Shown one piece after another: positions 45,361 to 55,645 of a stretch of DNA of 64,000 bases. A program made the translations under genes and the position numbers. This DNA comes from Avena insularis. Its lineage: Eukaryota > Streptophyta > Magnoliopsida > Poales > Poaceae. Under the pieces are notes generated by a model, which searched no databases, was not told the DNA's origin, and saw only the letters and a list, made by a program, of their open reading frames with translations. The stretch is from positions 337,023,211 to 337,087,210 of the forward strand of contig CM042696.1 of assembly GCA_023614405.1 (NCBI GenBank), written 5' to 3'. Every line of letters begins with the position of its first letter. Positions within the stretch are counted from its first letter, which is position 1.

Positions 45361-46048
45361 ATGTCACAAAATATCCTATCTCGTCGGAAGAATAGTAAGA
45401 TGGCGGTGGTTAGATCCGTGGAGAAATCCCGCCGGCAGGGTGACCTGTAGGCTCGGACCGAGAAAGGAGACTAGCCATGGGGCGAGGGATCGTCTTCACG
45501 CATGTATCCGAAGAGCGGCTATCATGTGACCAAGAGTTCGGGTAGTTTTTTACTTCCGTTTATTCCTGGGCTGTCTGCTACTACTATTGAACCGTCTCTA
45601 TACATCTTCCAGGGCAGGCGGCTTGAGCGTCGCATTTTCCACCCCACGGGTCGATAGCACGATGGATATCTCTGATGCGTATGATGCCCTCATGCCCGCT
45701 CTCGGTTGAAGAAGAGAGGTACTGTAGTCACTATACATGTATTGAAATTTTATGTTCTTCTCTATGGATGATGCATTTTCCATGCACAAAGTCAGGGCGA
45801 GAATCTCGGCCAAAGTAGATGAAATCTACAGCCATAACATCAACATTCATCATAAAAACTTCGAGCTCAACCTAGAGTGTGATCGCCTCCGAACCGATTT
45901 GGCTTTTCAAATGAAGCTCGCATGATCTTACAAGTGTGACTCCTCCATGCTTCGCGCTGAGTGTGAAAATTTGAACAAAGAAGTCACAATGCTCCGCAAC
46001 CAGCAGCTACCATTGCGGAGATCGTCCAGGTCACGCCCCGCTAAGTAG
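45361..46048 (+). pseudogene. Decayed gene fragment with coiled-coil C-terminus
   Basis: Starts with ATG at 45361 (MSQNILSRRKNSKMAVVRS), stopped by TAG at 45448. A possible acceptor (cttccag) at 45612 opens a frame with STMDISDAYDALMPALG, broken by three stops near 45709-45750. The same frame then gives VRARISAKVDEIYSHNINIH, LECDRLRTDLAFQMKLA, a TGA at 45923-45925, LRAECENLNKEVTMLRNQQL and an Arg/Ser-rich end before TAG 46046-46048. The heptad-like E/L/K spacing predicts a coiled coil. I do not recognise the family. The stops make it a pseudogene; exon limits are guesses. Confidence 0.5.
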
Positions 46049-46590
46049 GAAGAGAGAAGCTATCTCATGTTGGCCGTCGAGGTCGCGACCATTGTGGAGG
46101 TCGTCGAGGGCGGCCATAGTGTTGCAATCGCCGAATCTTGGAGTAGGAACTAGGAAGGGGGAGGACTTGCCTACTTAGCCCTCCTTTTTCTTTCTTTTGG
46201 GTGCATGGATTGTTTTTTCTCATCCGTCTTCGCATAATTATATTATACTCTTTAGCGTTTGAATACGCTCTATGGAGATTTTGTAATGATATACTTGCTA
46301 TATACTAGTCACTGTTTAGTGTACATATACATTCAAATTTACTCAAATATGTGACATCCTTTTTAATTAGGTTGGAGGGAATTTTCAGAAAAAATAGGAT
46401 GGAGGGAGAGTATGTCTGATAAATCAAAAATAATTAAATCGGTAATGAGTGATGTTTAAATTTGGTCATACTTTCTACTTTGTCAGATGTGTAGGGATCC
46501 GGATCCAGTGTCTAGAAAAGAAAATGCACCGTCAGCGTCAGGGACACCCAGCTATTGTCTGGACTCTGGAGTACTTTGGTCACAAGCCTA
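46049..46590. other. Intergenic DNA
   Basis: No gene or complete mobile element is seen. Near 46370-46400 two ggagggagag-like phrases may be remains of a MITE end. Confidence 0.4.
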
Positions 46591-46715
46591 GCTACCCTTA
46601 TAGTCTACCACAGACACCCAACGATTCCTTGCATAGGCATTCCCGCTAGAGCCTTTGCAGGGAAGGTATCCGCTTTGACCCGTTGATTTCGGATTAGACG
46701 AACAAGATTGTTAGA
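46591..46715 (+). repeat. 125-base repeat, first copy
   Basis: Matches 48321-48445 with scattered differences. Shared phrases are tatagtctac, cttgcatagg, gctagagcctt, gggaaggtat, cccgttgattt and acaagattg. Both are on the plus strand, 1.73 kb apart. Confidence 0.7.
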
Positions 46716-48320
46716 CGTTGAACTCTGTCTCCCTGGATGATGTTTCTTCTAATACTATGTAAAATACACTTATGTGTAAGATGTGTTGATTAGCGAGGGT
46801 CATCAGTGTACGGTGGCCTCGACCGTACAAAAAAAGGTTTGTCACTCAATCAATTGTGCTCACATCTACCATTAAATGTGAGCATTTTACCGGCTCGACT
46901 GTCTCTATGCACTGATCGTCTATCCATTTAACCACTCGCTGTATAATTTAAAGTATTCAATTCTCCCTATCTAACAAATGATTCTTCAAACTGACAACCT
47001 GGAAAACTCTAGAAAGAGAGAAAGATAAATTACTTAAGATCTTAATTGGGTGTGTAGTATTACATATATATGTAAATATAAATTAGTGGAAGTACTTAAT
47101 CACTAATGTGTACCTAATTTGGTGCGTTATTTTATAGTAAAAATACTTCAGTACAAAAATGTAAAACTGTGACGGAAGAAAAGAAGTGGTTTCGTTTATG
47201 GAGTGTAGTGAATATCATTATTTATCATGACAATATTGCAAATTAATAATATTGTCGTACTCCCTCAATACGAAACTTAGATTTCTCTATATTCCCGAGT
47301 ATATAGATCATATTCACGAGTATATAGACGTATTTTAGTGATAAATTCTAAGTCACATATTTCCGAACTACTAGTAATAGTTTTATCACAAGTCTCCTAA
47401 GACAAGAGGTAATTGTCTTTGTGAGTGTCCACAAGAATGTAGTACATTTATTGAATTAAAAATTTGCACCTAGCCACCACAAATGATTCTAGCATGCTCT
47501 CTCCTTGACACTTCTAATTACAAATTAGACGGTCACTAAGGTTTATGCACATCAGGTCATTGCATTTGGTTATTGTGTTGGAATTCATTTCTTGTGCTAT
47601 ATATTCTTGGTGATGAAGACATTATTTTGCCATGTAATGGAAACATTTCCCCTAATGGTGAATACATTGTTTTGTTTTATGGAATGTTGTGTAAATGGTA
47701 AAAAATAATTATTAATAATGAAAATATTTTTAGATACTAAAAAAGGTCACAACTCTTTTTTAGTCATTTCATGCATCATTAGAAATGATGGTAGTTTAAT
47801 GTAACATTTAGAAAGTAGGGAAAAACGACGAAACTTACACATAATATTGAATGTAGACTCCTATCGTTATTCATGGAGAGGTATATGTACTTTGTCTACC
47901 TGGACGTCAAATGTGAACAATGCAAAACCAAAATTATGCATGTCGACAGTCATGCAAAACCATCCATAGTACTGCATCCATTAAAAATTACATGATATCT
48001 TGGTAAGCTAGAAACATGTTTGGGAGTACTTCTAAAATACCCGAGAGATGTTTAGTTCTAAGTCGACCAAGTATTGCACCAAAGTTCTAAATTATGCAGG
48101 ATATTATTATGCTTTAATAAGGTAAGTAATTGGAGTGTACGCAATAAAATAGTCGTGCGAAGCACATACAGTTTACTAGTCACGTAAGTACAGTACATTT
48201 TTTTGAGCAGCATGCATTCACTCATGAACATCATAAGTAAAAGTTTAAACTCGTGGAGCGCCAAAATGACATCGCGCCAGCTAGCCCGATTAATGGTCTG
48301 CTACTATAGTAACCTGCACA
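46716..48320. other. AT-rich intergenic DNA
   Basis: No coding signal. One half of a Stowaway-like MITE may start at 47260 (ctccctcaatacgaaactta) with the typical inner gacgtattttagtg near 47326; the second end is missing or degraded at about 47375. Confidence 0.45.
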
Positions 48321-48445
48321 TCTACTCCTATAGTCTACTCTGGGACACCCAGCGATTTCTTGCATAGGCGTCCACGCTAGAGCCTTCGAAGGGAAGGTAT
48401 CCCCTATGGCCCGTTGATTTGGGATGGACGGACAAGATTGCTAGA
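48321..48445 (+). repeat. 125-base repeat, second copy
   Basis: Second copy of the block at 46591-46715. It lies directly upstream of the minisatellite that begins at about 48466. Confidence 0.7.
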
Positions 48446-48465
48446 CGGCCAAAATTATGTGATTG

Positions 48466-49200
48466 CACTCCCTCACGCCCCTCCATTTCAAACACTACGA
48501 AATTTCTGGCCCCCCTCCGTTTCAAATGATACCAAAATCACGTCGTCCCCACTTCCTAGCGCCCCTCCATTTCAAATACTGCGAAATTTTTGGCGCCCTC
48601 CATTTCAAACACTGCGAAATTTCTGGCGCCCCTCTATTTCAAACGATACCAAAATCACGTGGTCCCCACTCCCTCGCTCCCCTCCATTTCAAACACTATG
48701 AAATTTCTGGCGTCCCTCCATTTCAAACACTGCGAAATTTCTGGTGCCCCTCAATTTCAAACGATACAAAAATCACGTGGTCCCCACTCCCTCGCGCCCT
48801 CCATTTCAAACACTGCGAAATTTCTAGCGCCCCTCCATTTCAAACGATACCAAAACCACGTGGTCCCCACTCCCTCGTGCCCGTCCATTTCAAACACTGC
48901 AAAATTTCTGGCGCCCCTCCATTTAAAACACTTCAAAATTTCTAGCGCCCCTCCGTTTCAAACGATACCAAAATCACATGGTCCCCACTCCCTCACGCCC
49001 CTCCATTTCAAACACTACGAAATTTCTGGCACCCCTCCATTTCAAACGATACCAAAATCACGTGGTCCCCACTCCCTCGCGCCCCTCCATTACAAACACT
49101 GCCAAATTTCTAGTGCCCCTCCATTTTCAAACGATACCAAAATCACGTGGTCCCCACTCCCTCGCGCCCCTCCATTTTAAACACTGCGAAATTTCTCGCG
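48466..49200 (+). repeat. Minisatellite of about 85-base units with inner 33-base subrepeats
   Basis: The phrase atcacgtggtcccc and variants recurs near 48536, 48654, 48771, 48856, 48974, 49059 and 49143; spacings are about 85 or 117 bases. Each unit contains two or three copies of a smaller block, gcccctccatttcaaacact or similar. All three plus frames stay open for 95-196 codons because the unit lacks stops. As 85 is not a multiple of 3, the frame drifts from unit to unit, so these frames need not be coding. The flank to 49404 shows nothing recognisable. Confidence 0.8.
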
Positions 49201-49404
49201 CCCGGAACCTCCCGCACCACTTCTCCGTAGCTGGCTTTGCCCGCCGGAACTCGACACCATGCACTCCTCAGCCAACAATATACCGAAGCTGCATCAGATG
49301 CGGTCTCATCCAAAGCATCATTGCAGATTCACCGACGTCAATCGCACCCGACCTTGGTCACCGAGTCTGTCGTTGTCCACCGCACCTGATTTCCTTTTCC
49401 CACT

Positions 49405-50904
49405 TAGATACGTCCATTTTGCATCAATATTCTATATCATAATTTCCTGTTATTCATTGATATATTTCATATTAAGAGATGATACTTATGTTATTTCATC
49501 TATTTTTGCGTGGTTGATGACTTTTGGAGCATGGACCGATGGAGTCAGGATTCTGATGGAAAAGGTGCTGTTTGGAGGCGAAATTCGCGAAGATCAGAAA
49601 ATCTGTGAAAATACATGGAAAATTCTATTTTTCCAGAAAATGAAGATTGCTAGAAGGGGAAGTGGAGATTGGCCATAGGGGGCCCACACCACCCCCTGGC
49701 ACGGGCCACCCCAGGCTGCGCCACCAGGTGGTGTGGCCGCCCTGGTCCACTCATGGCTCTCCCCTTTAGCATATATTATCCTCCCGAAACCATAAGACTG
49801 GCGGAGTGACCACAGAAAGATTCCGTCGCCTCTACGGGGCGGAAAACACCGAGAGAGAAAGCTCTCTCTGGCAGACAGGATTCTGCCGGGGGAATTCCTT
49901 CCCGTAGAGGGGAGATCGTCGCCATCAACACCACCATCAAGCTGGACTTCATCGGGATCATCATCATCACCATCACCACCATCATCTCCACCATCACCAT
50001 CATCACCACTTCATACCGCTGTAACAATTGGGTTGAATCTTGCATAGTTCTTAGGGGAAACTTTCCCGGTGTTGATTACTCTTTGTAGTTGATGATATTG
50101 AGTGAAGCATTGAATTATCGTTTATGTTCAGATTGTTACTTATCATTATTTCATCTCTGATCATGATCCATATGATGTCTTCTGAGTAGTTCATTTTGTT
50201 CTTGAGGACATGGGAGAAGACATGTTGTTAGTAGTGGAATTGTGTTGACAAAGATTCAATGGTTTGATATTTAAGTTGTGGTGTATTTCTTCTAGTGGTG
50301 TCATGTGAACATCAACTACATGACACTTCACCTATATGGGCCTAGGGGAATGCATTGTGTATTTGGCTACTAATCGTAGGGGTTACCAGAGTGACAGAAA
50401 CCTGAACCCCGGTCAGGAAACCTTTGCACAAGGGATGTCAGGGTTTAGAGTTTAAAGCTATGGTTAGGTTTCTACCTTAATTACTTTCTTGTACTTGCGG
50501 ATGCTTGAAAGGTGTATAATAACAAGTATGTATTAGTCCTAGGAAGGTCGGTACATTAGCACATGTTCACCCACACAACACTTAGCAAACTAAATAAGAT
50601 TACTCAGCTATATGAAGCAAAAGCACTTGACGATATTCCCATGTGTCCTCGAGAATGTTTGGTCATCTTAAGTAATACAACCGGCTTGTCCTTTGCTAAA
50701 GAAAGGATTGAGACACTTGCTACATTTATTCTTATCGTACTTTATTTACATGCATTATCAAAAAACCCTAAAAATCCGTGTGCTAAGTATTTACACAGAA
50801 TTCCTGCTCCAAGCCATTCGCCAACACCTTCTGCTCCTCGTTGGGTTCGACACTCTTACTTATCAAGAATACTGCGATACACCCCCTATACTTGTGGGTC
50901 ATCA
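49405..50904 (+). repeat. 5' LTR of the Fatima-like element
   Basis: About 1.5 kb, ending gggtcatca before the PBS. A TATA-like stretch is near 49769-49780 (gcatatattatcc). A run of cat/cac triplets at about 49927-50010 lies in the predicted leader of the transcript. Only this LTR is in the window, so the start is set by resemblance and is uncertain by a few bases. Confidence 0.75.
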
Positions 50905-50915
50905 AGACTATTTTC

Positions 50916-50933
50916 TGGCACCGTTGCCGGGGA
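50916..50933 (+). other. Primer binding site, Athila type
   Basis: tggcaccgttgccgggga, identical to the PBS at 8968-8985, 11 bases after the LTR. Confidence 0.87.
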
Positions 50934-51042
50934 GTGAAGCGCTATTGGAGAGTGGAACTGGTAAAGGAAACTCCTGTTGTGAGTATTGTTTATTTCTGTT
51001 AGTTGCTTTATTTTCATTTTGGATAATTTGCTGAGTTTCTTA

Positions 51043-51960
51043 TTTCGTAATGCTACTACCACTGCTAAGGTAGTAGATGAACCACCACCTGCTGAGAATG
51101 ATACTTTTAAAATACCTACAAGAATTATTGACCGTGTTATGGATAACTATTATGTTGGAGATGGAACTGTCCATCCTGGTGATCATTTGCTCTTTATACA
51201 CGAATTATGCGGATTGTTCAAGTGTGTAGGTATTACAACAGATCAAGTCAAGAAGAAATTATTCTCATTATCACGGAAAGGAAGAGCTGAAGAATGATAT
51301 AAGGTGCTGAAGAATGGTCAAGCTCTTGAATGGGAGGAAATAGTACCTCTCTTTTATTCAAAGTTTTATCCTCCTAGTGAGATTCATAAAGATCGGAATC
51401 AAATATACAACTTTTGGCCTCTTGATGGAGAGAGTATAGCTCAACATTGGGGGAGATTGAAGTTACTAATGCTCAAATGTCCCATTCATGAGCTCCCCAA
51501 AAATATTATTATCAATAACTTTTATGCAAGGCTTTCTCTTCATGATAAGGATTTATTGGATGCTTCTTGTGCTGGATCATTCACATGCATGGAAGAAGAA
51601 GCTAAATAGGATATTCTAGACCGTATTCTAGACAATTCTAAAGCATGGGAAAATGACAAAGGAAGAAAGTCAGGTATAAATTATGATTATGAATGCATTG
51701 AATCTTTTATGGGAACTGATGACTTTCAAAATATAAAAAATGCTTATGGTGTTGACTCTCAAGCTATTGCAACTTATTTTAAGGCTTTTGCTTCCTATAT
51801 TGAAGTTCCTAAAAAGAAGTAGAATAAGTATCATGAACCATAGAAAGATATTACTAAGTGTGTTCCTACAAGAAATACTGAAGTTTATACTGCTAATCAT
51901 GTTTTACCTAAACCTTATATTGAGAAAATACCTTTCCCAGTTAAAGTAAAGGAACATTCT
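51043..51960 (+). pseudogene. Gag of the Fatima-like element with in-frame stops
   Basis: One frame runs from about 51043 into pol at 51961. Stops are TGA 51295-51297, TAG 51607-51609, TAG 51820-51822 and TAG 51841-51843. The gag core is recognisable: GLFKCVGITTDQVKKKLFSL, then WEEIVPLFYSKFYPPSEIHK, WGRLKLLMLKCPIHELPK and NNFYARLSLHDKDLLDASC. No zinc knuckle was seen. Confidence 0.82.
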
Positions 51961-53580
51961 ATGATAGCTAGTATGGTTAATGAAAGTACAAATAAAGCTG
52001 TTGAACCTGATAAACAAATGGATGATGAACCAATAATAGCAAATGTGAAAGACTTTGTCACTAAATATGTAGAAGATGGCCACACTATCCTTTGTAAGAA
52101 TATCCCTAACATTGTTTCACAAAGTAGTGTTATGAGAGCTAGTGTCCGTGTGCTTTCTGTTAGAATTGGTGATCATTGCTATTATGGTTTATGTGATATT
52201 GGTGCAAGTTCAAGTGATATCCCTTATGTGCTTTACAAAGAAATTATGCATGAAATGAGTCCCTGCAAACTAGAAGAGATTGATGTGGTTATTCACCTTG
52301 CTAATAGAGAGACCATCTCTCCAATTGGTATTGTACGGGATGTAGAAGTTCTTTGTGGTAAGATTAAATATCCTGCTAATTTTTTAGTACTTGGTTCAGC
52401 TGCTAGTAAAATCTATCCCATCATTTTTGGTAGACCTTTCTTGAGTACATGTGGAGCTATTATAGACTGCAAAAGGGAGAAAATCTTGATTAAATTTGAT
52501 GGGGAATCTTATGAGTTTCATTTTTCGAAATTTACTAGAAAACCTTATGAAAATGAAACCCATAATGAGGATTTTAGAGTTGAACAACTTGCTTCTATTT
52601 CTCTTGCTCCTAACAGTGCTTTGCAGCAATTTATGGAAGACCACGAAAGTGAAATCTTCATGGAAGAAACAAATGAGATTGACGAGATTCTTCGTCGTCA
52701 ACCAAAGATGCTTAAGCATAACTTGCATGTGGAAGATTTGGGTACCACGTTGCCACCTAAAACGGATCTAGTTTTTGATCTAAAACATTTACCCGATGAT
52801 CTTAAATATGCTTACATTGATGATAATAAAATATATCCTGTTATTATTAGTTCTAAACTTTCAGGGAAGGAAGAGGAAAGATTATTGGAGGTATTGAAGA
52901 AATACCGAGGAGCTATGGGCTATACTATGGATGATTTAAAGGTAATTTCTCCAACTATATGTCAGTATGCTATTAATATAGAACCATATGCAAAACTAGT
53001 GGTAGAACATCAACGGCGTTTAAATCCAAAGATGAAGGAAGTGGTAAGAAACGAGGTATTAAAACTCCTTGATGCTTGTATTATTTACCCTATTACTGAT
53101 AGTGAATGGATTAGTACTGTTCACTGTGTCCCTAAAAAAGGGGAAATTACTGTTGTTCCTAATGATAACGATGAGCTTATTCCCCAAAGAATAGTAGTAG
53201 GCTATAGGATGTGCATTGATTTCAGAAAAGTTAACAAAGTTACTAAGAAAGATCATTACCCACTTCCTTTTATTGATCAAATGTTAGAAAGGTTGTCTAA
53301 AAAGACCCATTTTTGTTTTCTTGATGGATACTCTGGTTTCTCTCAAATTGCTGTTAAACAACAAGATCGAGAAAAAACCACTTTTACATGCCCTTATGGA
53401 ACCTGTGCTTATAGACGTATGCCTTTTGGTTTATGTAATGCTCCTGCTACTTTTCAAAGATGCATGTTTGCTATCTTTCATGGTTTTTGTGAGGAAATTG
53501 TGGAAGTATTCATGGATGACTTCTCCGTCTATGGAACTTCTTTTGATAATTGTCTGCACAATCTTGATAAAGTTTTGTAG
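51961..53580 (+). pseudogene. Protease and reverse transcriptase of the Fatima-like element
   Basis: A 539-codon open segment in the gag frame. The aspartic protease core is CDIGASSSDIPY (about 52195), followed by IIFGRPFLSTCGAIID. The RT includes YPITDSEWISTVHCVPKK, MCIDFRKVNKVTKKDHYPLP, the FLDGYSGFSQIAV segment and an intact FMDD catalytic box (about 53509-53520). It ends at TAG 53578-53580. It is the longest intact polyprotein stretch in the window, and RT residues look functional, but gag, RNase H and integrase are broken. Confidence 0.9.
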
Positions 53581-54577
53581 AGATGTGAAGAAACTAATCT
53601 TGTTCTTAATTGGGAGAAATGACACTTCATGGTGAACGAAGGGATTGTCCTGTCCAAGAGACGTCAAAGGTATTCGTAGTATCCTTGGTCATGCTAGTTT
53701 CTATAGAAGGTTTATTAAAGATTTCTCTAAGATATCAAAACCCCTCACTAATCTTCTTCAAAAGGATGTACCCTTTGTCTTTTATGATGATTGTAAGGAA
53801 CCTTTTGAAACTCTAAAGAAGGCTTTAACTACTCCTCCTATCGTTCAACCACCTGATTGGAGGTTATCCTTTGAAATAATGTGTGATGCTACTGATTTTG
53901 CTGTAGGTGTATCCTTGGGAAACGAATAGATAAAAAGTTAAATGTTATCCATTATGCTAGTAAGAATCTTGACGCTGCTCAAAGGAATTATGCTACTACT
54001 GAAAAATAATTCTTAGCTATTGTCTTTGCTTGTGATAAGTTTACACCTTATATTGTTGACTCAAGAGTTACCATTCATACTGATCATGCTGCTATTAAGT
54101 ACCTTATGACGAAGAAAGATGCTAAGCCTAGGCTTATTAGATGGGTGCTACTCTTACAACAGTTTGACCTACATATTGTAGATAGGAAAGGTGCTGAAAA
54201 ACCTGTAGTTAATAATTTATCTCGATTGGGAAACATCTCTTTTGATCCTATGCCTGTTAATGATAGTTTCCCAAATGAACAGTTGGCTGTAGTAGGGGTA
54301 ATCTCGCGAGGGAGCCCTTGGTAAGCTTATTATGCTAACTTTATTGTCTCCAAGTATTTGCCTACAACTTTTATAGCTCAGCAAAGAAGGAAGTTCTTTT
54401 ATGATTTGAGGCATTATTTTTGGGATGACCCACATTTATATAAAGAAGGAGTGGATGGTATTATGCAAAGATGTGTTCCAGAATATGAACAAAAGGAGAT
54501 ATTGTGGAAATGTCATGGTAGTGCCTATGGAGAACATCATGCGGGAGATAGAACTGTGCAAAAGGTGCTACAATTAG
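53581..54577 (+). pseudogene. RNase H and start of integrase, Fatima-like element
   Basis: Pol continues in pieces with frame changes: the RT connection (GIRSILGHASFYRRFIKDFS, then KPLTNLLQKDVPF) at 53645-53929, RNase H (MCDATDFAVG), then [14 protein letters not shown] near 54070, and [20 protein letters not shown] at 54106-54324. The integrase zinc-binding region starts with KEILWKCHGSAYGEHHAGDR (about 54496) and is cut by the next LTR at 54578. There are several stops and small deletions (near 53590-53660, 53929 and 54007). Confidence 0.83.
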
Positions 54578-55080
54578 TGTCGTCGGATTGATGACAAGTA
54601 CTCCATGAGGGGGTCCTCGAGGCGTGCGGAAGAGAGGGGTGTGAGACGCAGGGTGTTCCAGGACGGTGAGCACACAAGTTTACCTAGGTTCGAATCCGCC
54701 GGCTTTGGACGGATCCTACTCCTGCTAGAAATCCAGTAATACGGTAGAGCCGGAATATGGGTTACAAGGGGTTCGCCTGTGCGAGTTGAGATTGTAGACT
54801 ATTGGGTGCCCTAAAGGCTCTCCCTAGGACGGCTTATATAGATATCGGCCTAGGGTTTATAGGAGAGATCTATCCGGCTACGTCTAAGAGTCGGTTATAG
54901 AGTACATCTTGAACTACAAGTAACACTATGGGCCTATGTCGGTAAGTCTTCTGGGCCTTCCGTGAGCGGATGGACCCGTCTCTTCTCCCCCGGGTAGCCC
55001 GTGAAGCAAAGCTCTAACCCGAAGTGGCCACCTTGTTCAGTGAGGAACTTTGAGGATACCCGTAAAGTATATCCCCAACA
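54578..55080 (-). repeat. 3' LTR of the Tat-type element
   Basis: 503 bases. In minus orientation it starts TGTTGGGGATATAC and ends CATCAATCCGACGACA, with a minus-strand TATA box CTATATAAGC (about 54833-54842). The purine tract CTTCCGGGGGATGC precedes it in element orientation. It interrupts the Fatima-like integrase at 54577. Confidence 0.78.
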
Positions 55081-55645
55081 GCATCCCCCGGAAGTCTCCA
55101 AGATCCAAAGTTGGATTCATCATCATCTAGCTTGATCTTTAGCCTGCAGAATCTCGAAGGGTTCCTGAAACTTCAAAACAAAAGATACAATCTGGGTCTT
55201 AAAATAAGTCGGACGTATCAGTACGTTATTCGGATTTCCAGCTCGAAATTCAAACTAAGCCGGAACTTGGTCTTTGACGTCATCTGACACCAGTTATGGT
55301 TAAGTCACGTCACTGACAGACATTTCCTGTCAGCACGACCGTTGGTGGGCCCATCTTTCACGGAACCGAGGCACTGTTTCAATGCGTGCGTGGAGATCAA
55401 GGCAGCGTAATCATCACGTGGGGGATTCCCAGTTCTTTCCACGACACGTGGCATGTGTACTGTGACATTCGCACGAATCTTGGCGCGGCTTGGCGGTTAT
55501 AAGGGGTGAGGATTTCCTCTCCTCATCTTCTTCACCTATTCCTAGCGCCGCTTCCTTCTCCCCTACTTCTCCCACGTGCACAGAACTCCCTTGCCTCCAA
55601 AAATTCCCAGCGCCGCCCACCCAAGGTCATCAGTGCACCGGAAAA
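55081..55645 (+). other. Upstream region of the antisense gene
   Basis: PPT complement at 55081-55094, then about 330 bases with no visible signal, then the promoter-like cluster at 55415-55505. After that comes a pyrimidine-rich leader (cctctcctcatcttcttcac, tccttctcccctacttctcc) up to the ATG at 55646. Confidence 0.5.
55415..55505 (+). promoter_or_regulatory. Candidate promoter of the antisense gene (two G-boxes and TATA)
   Basis: Two CACGTG G-boxes, at 55415-55420 and 55445-55450, are followed by a TATA-like ttataagg at 55498-55505, about 140 bases before the ATG. G-boxes are bound by plant bZIP and bHLH factors. The orientation fits the antisense gene, not the retroelement. Confidence 0.5.

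Larger units (their letters stand above)
49405..54577 (+). mobile_element. Athila-group Gypsy element, Fatima-like, 3' part displaced
   Basis: A plus-strand element: LTR (about 49405-50904), Athila-type PBS (50916-50933), gag, protease, RT, RNase H and the start of integrase. The integrase is interrupted at 54577/54578 by another LTR element. The LTR start (gatacgtccattttgcatca) recalls Fatima; this is recognition, not a search. The first bases read ta rather than tg. The 3' part would lie to the right of the window. Confidence 0.83.

Noticed and set aside
48414..49442. A 95-196 codon tandem-repeat protein
   Set aside because: Three frames are equally open, units of 85 bases shift the frame at each step, and there is no conserved start or domain; treated as a minisatellite.
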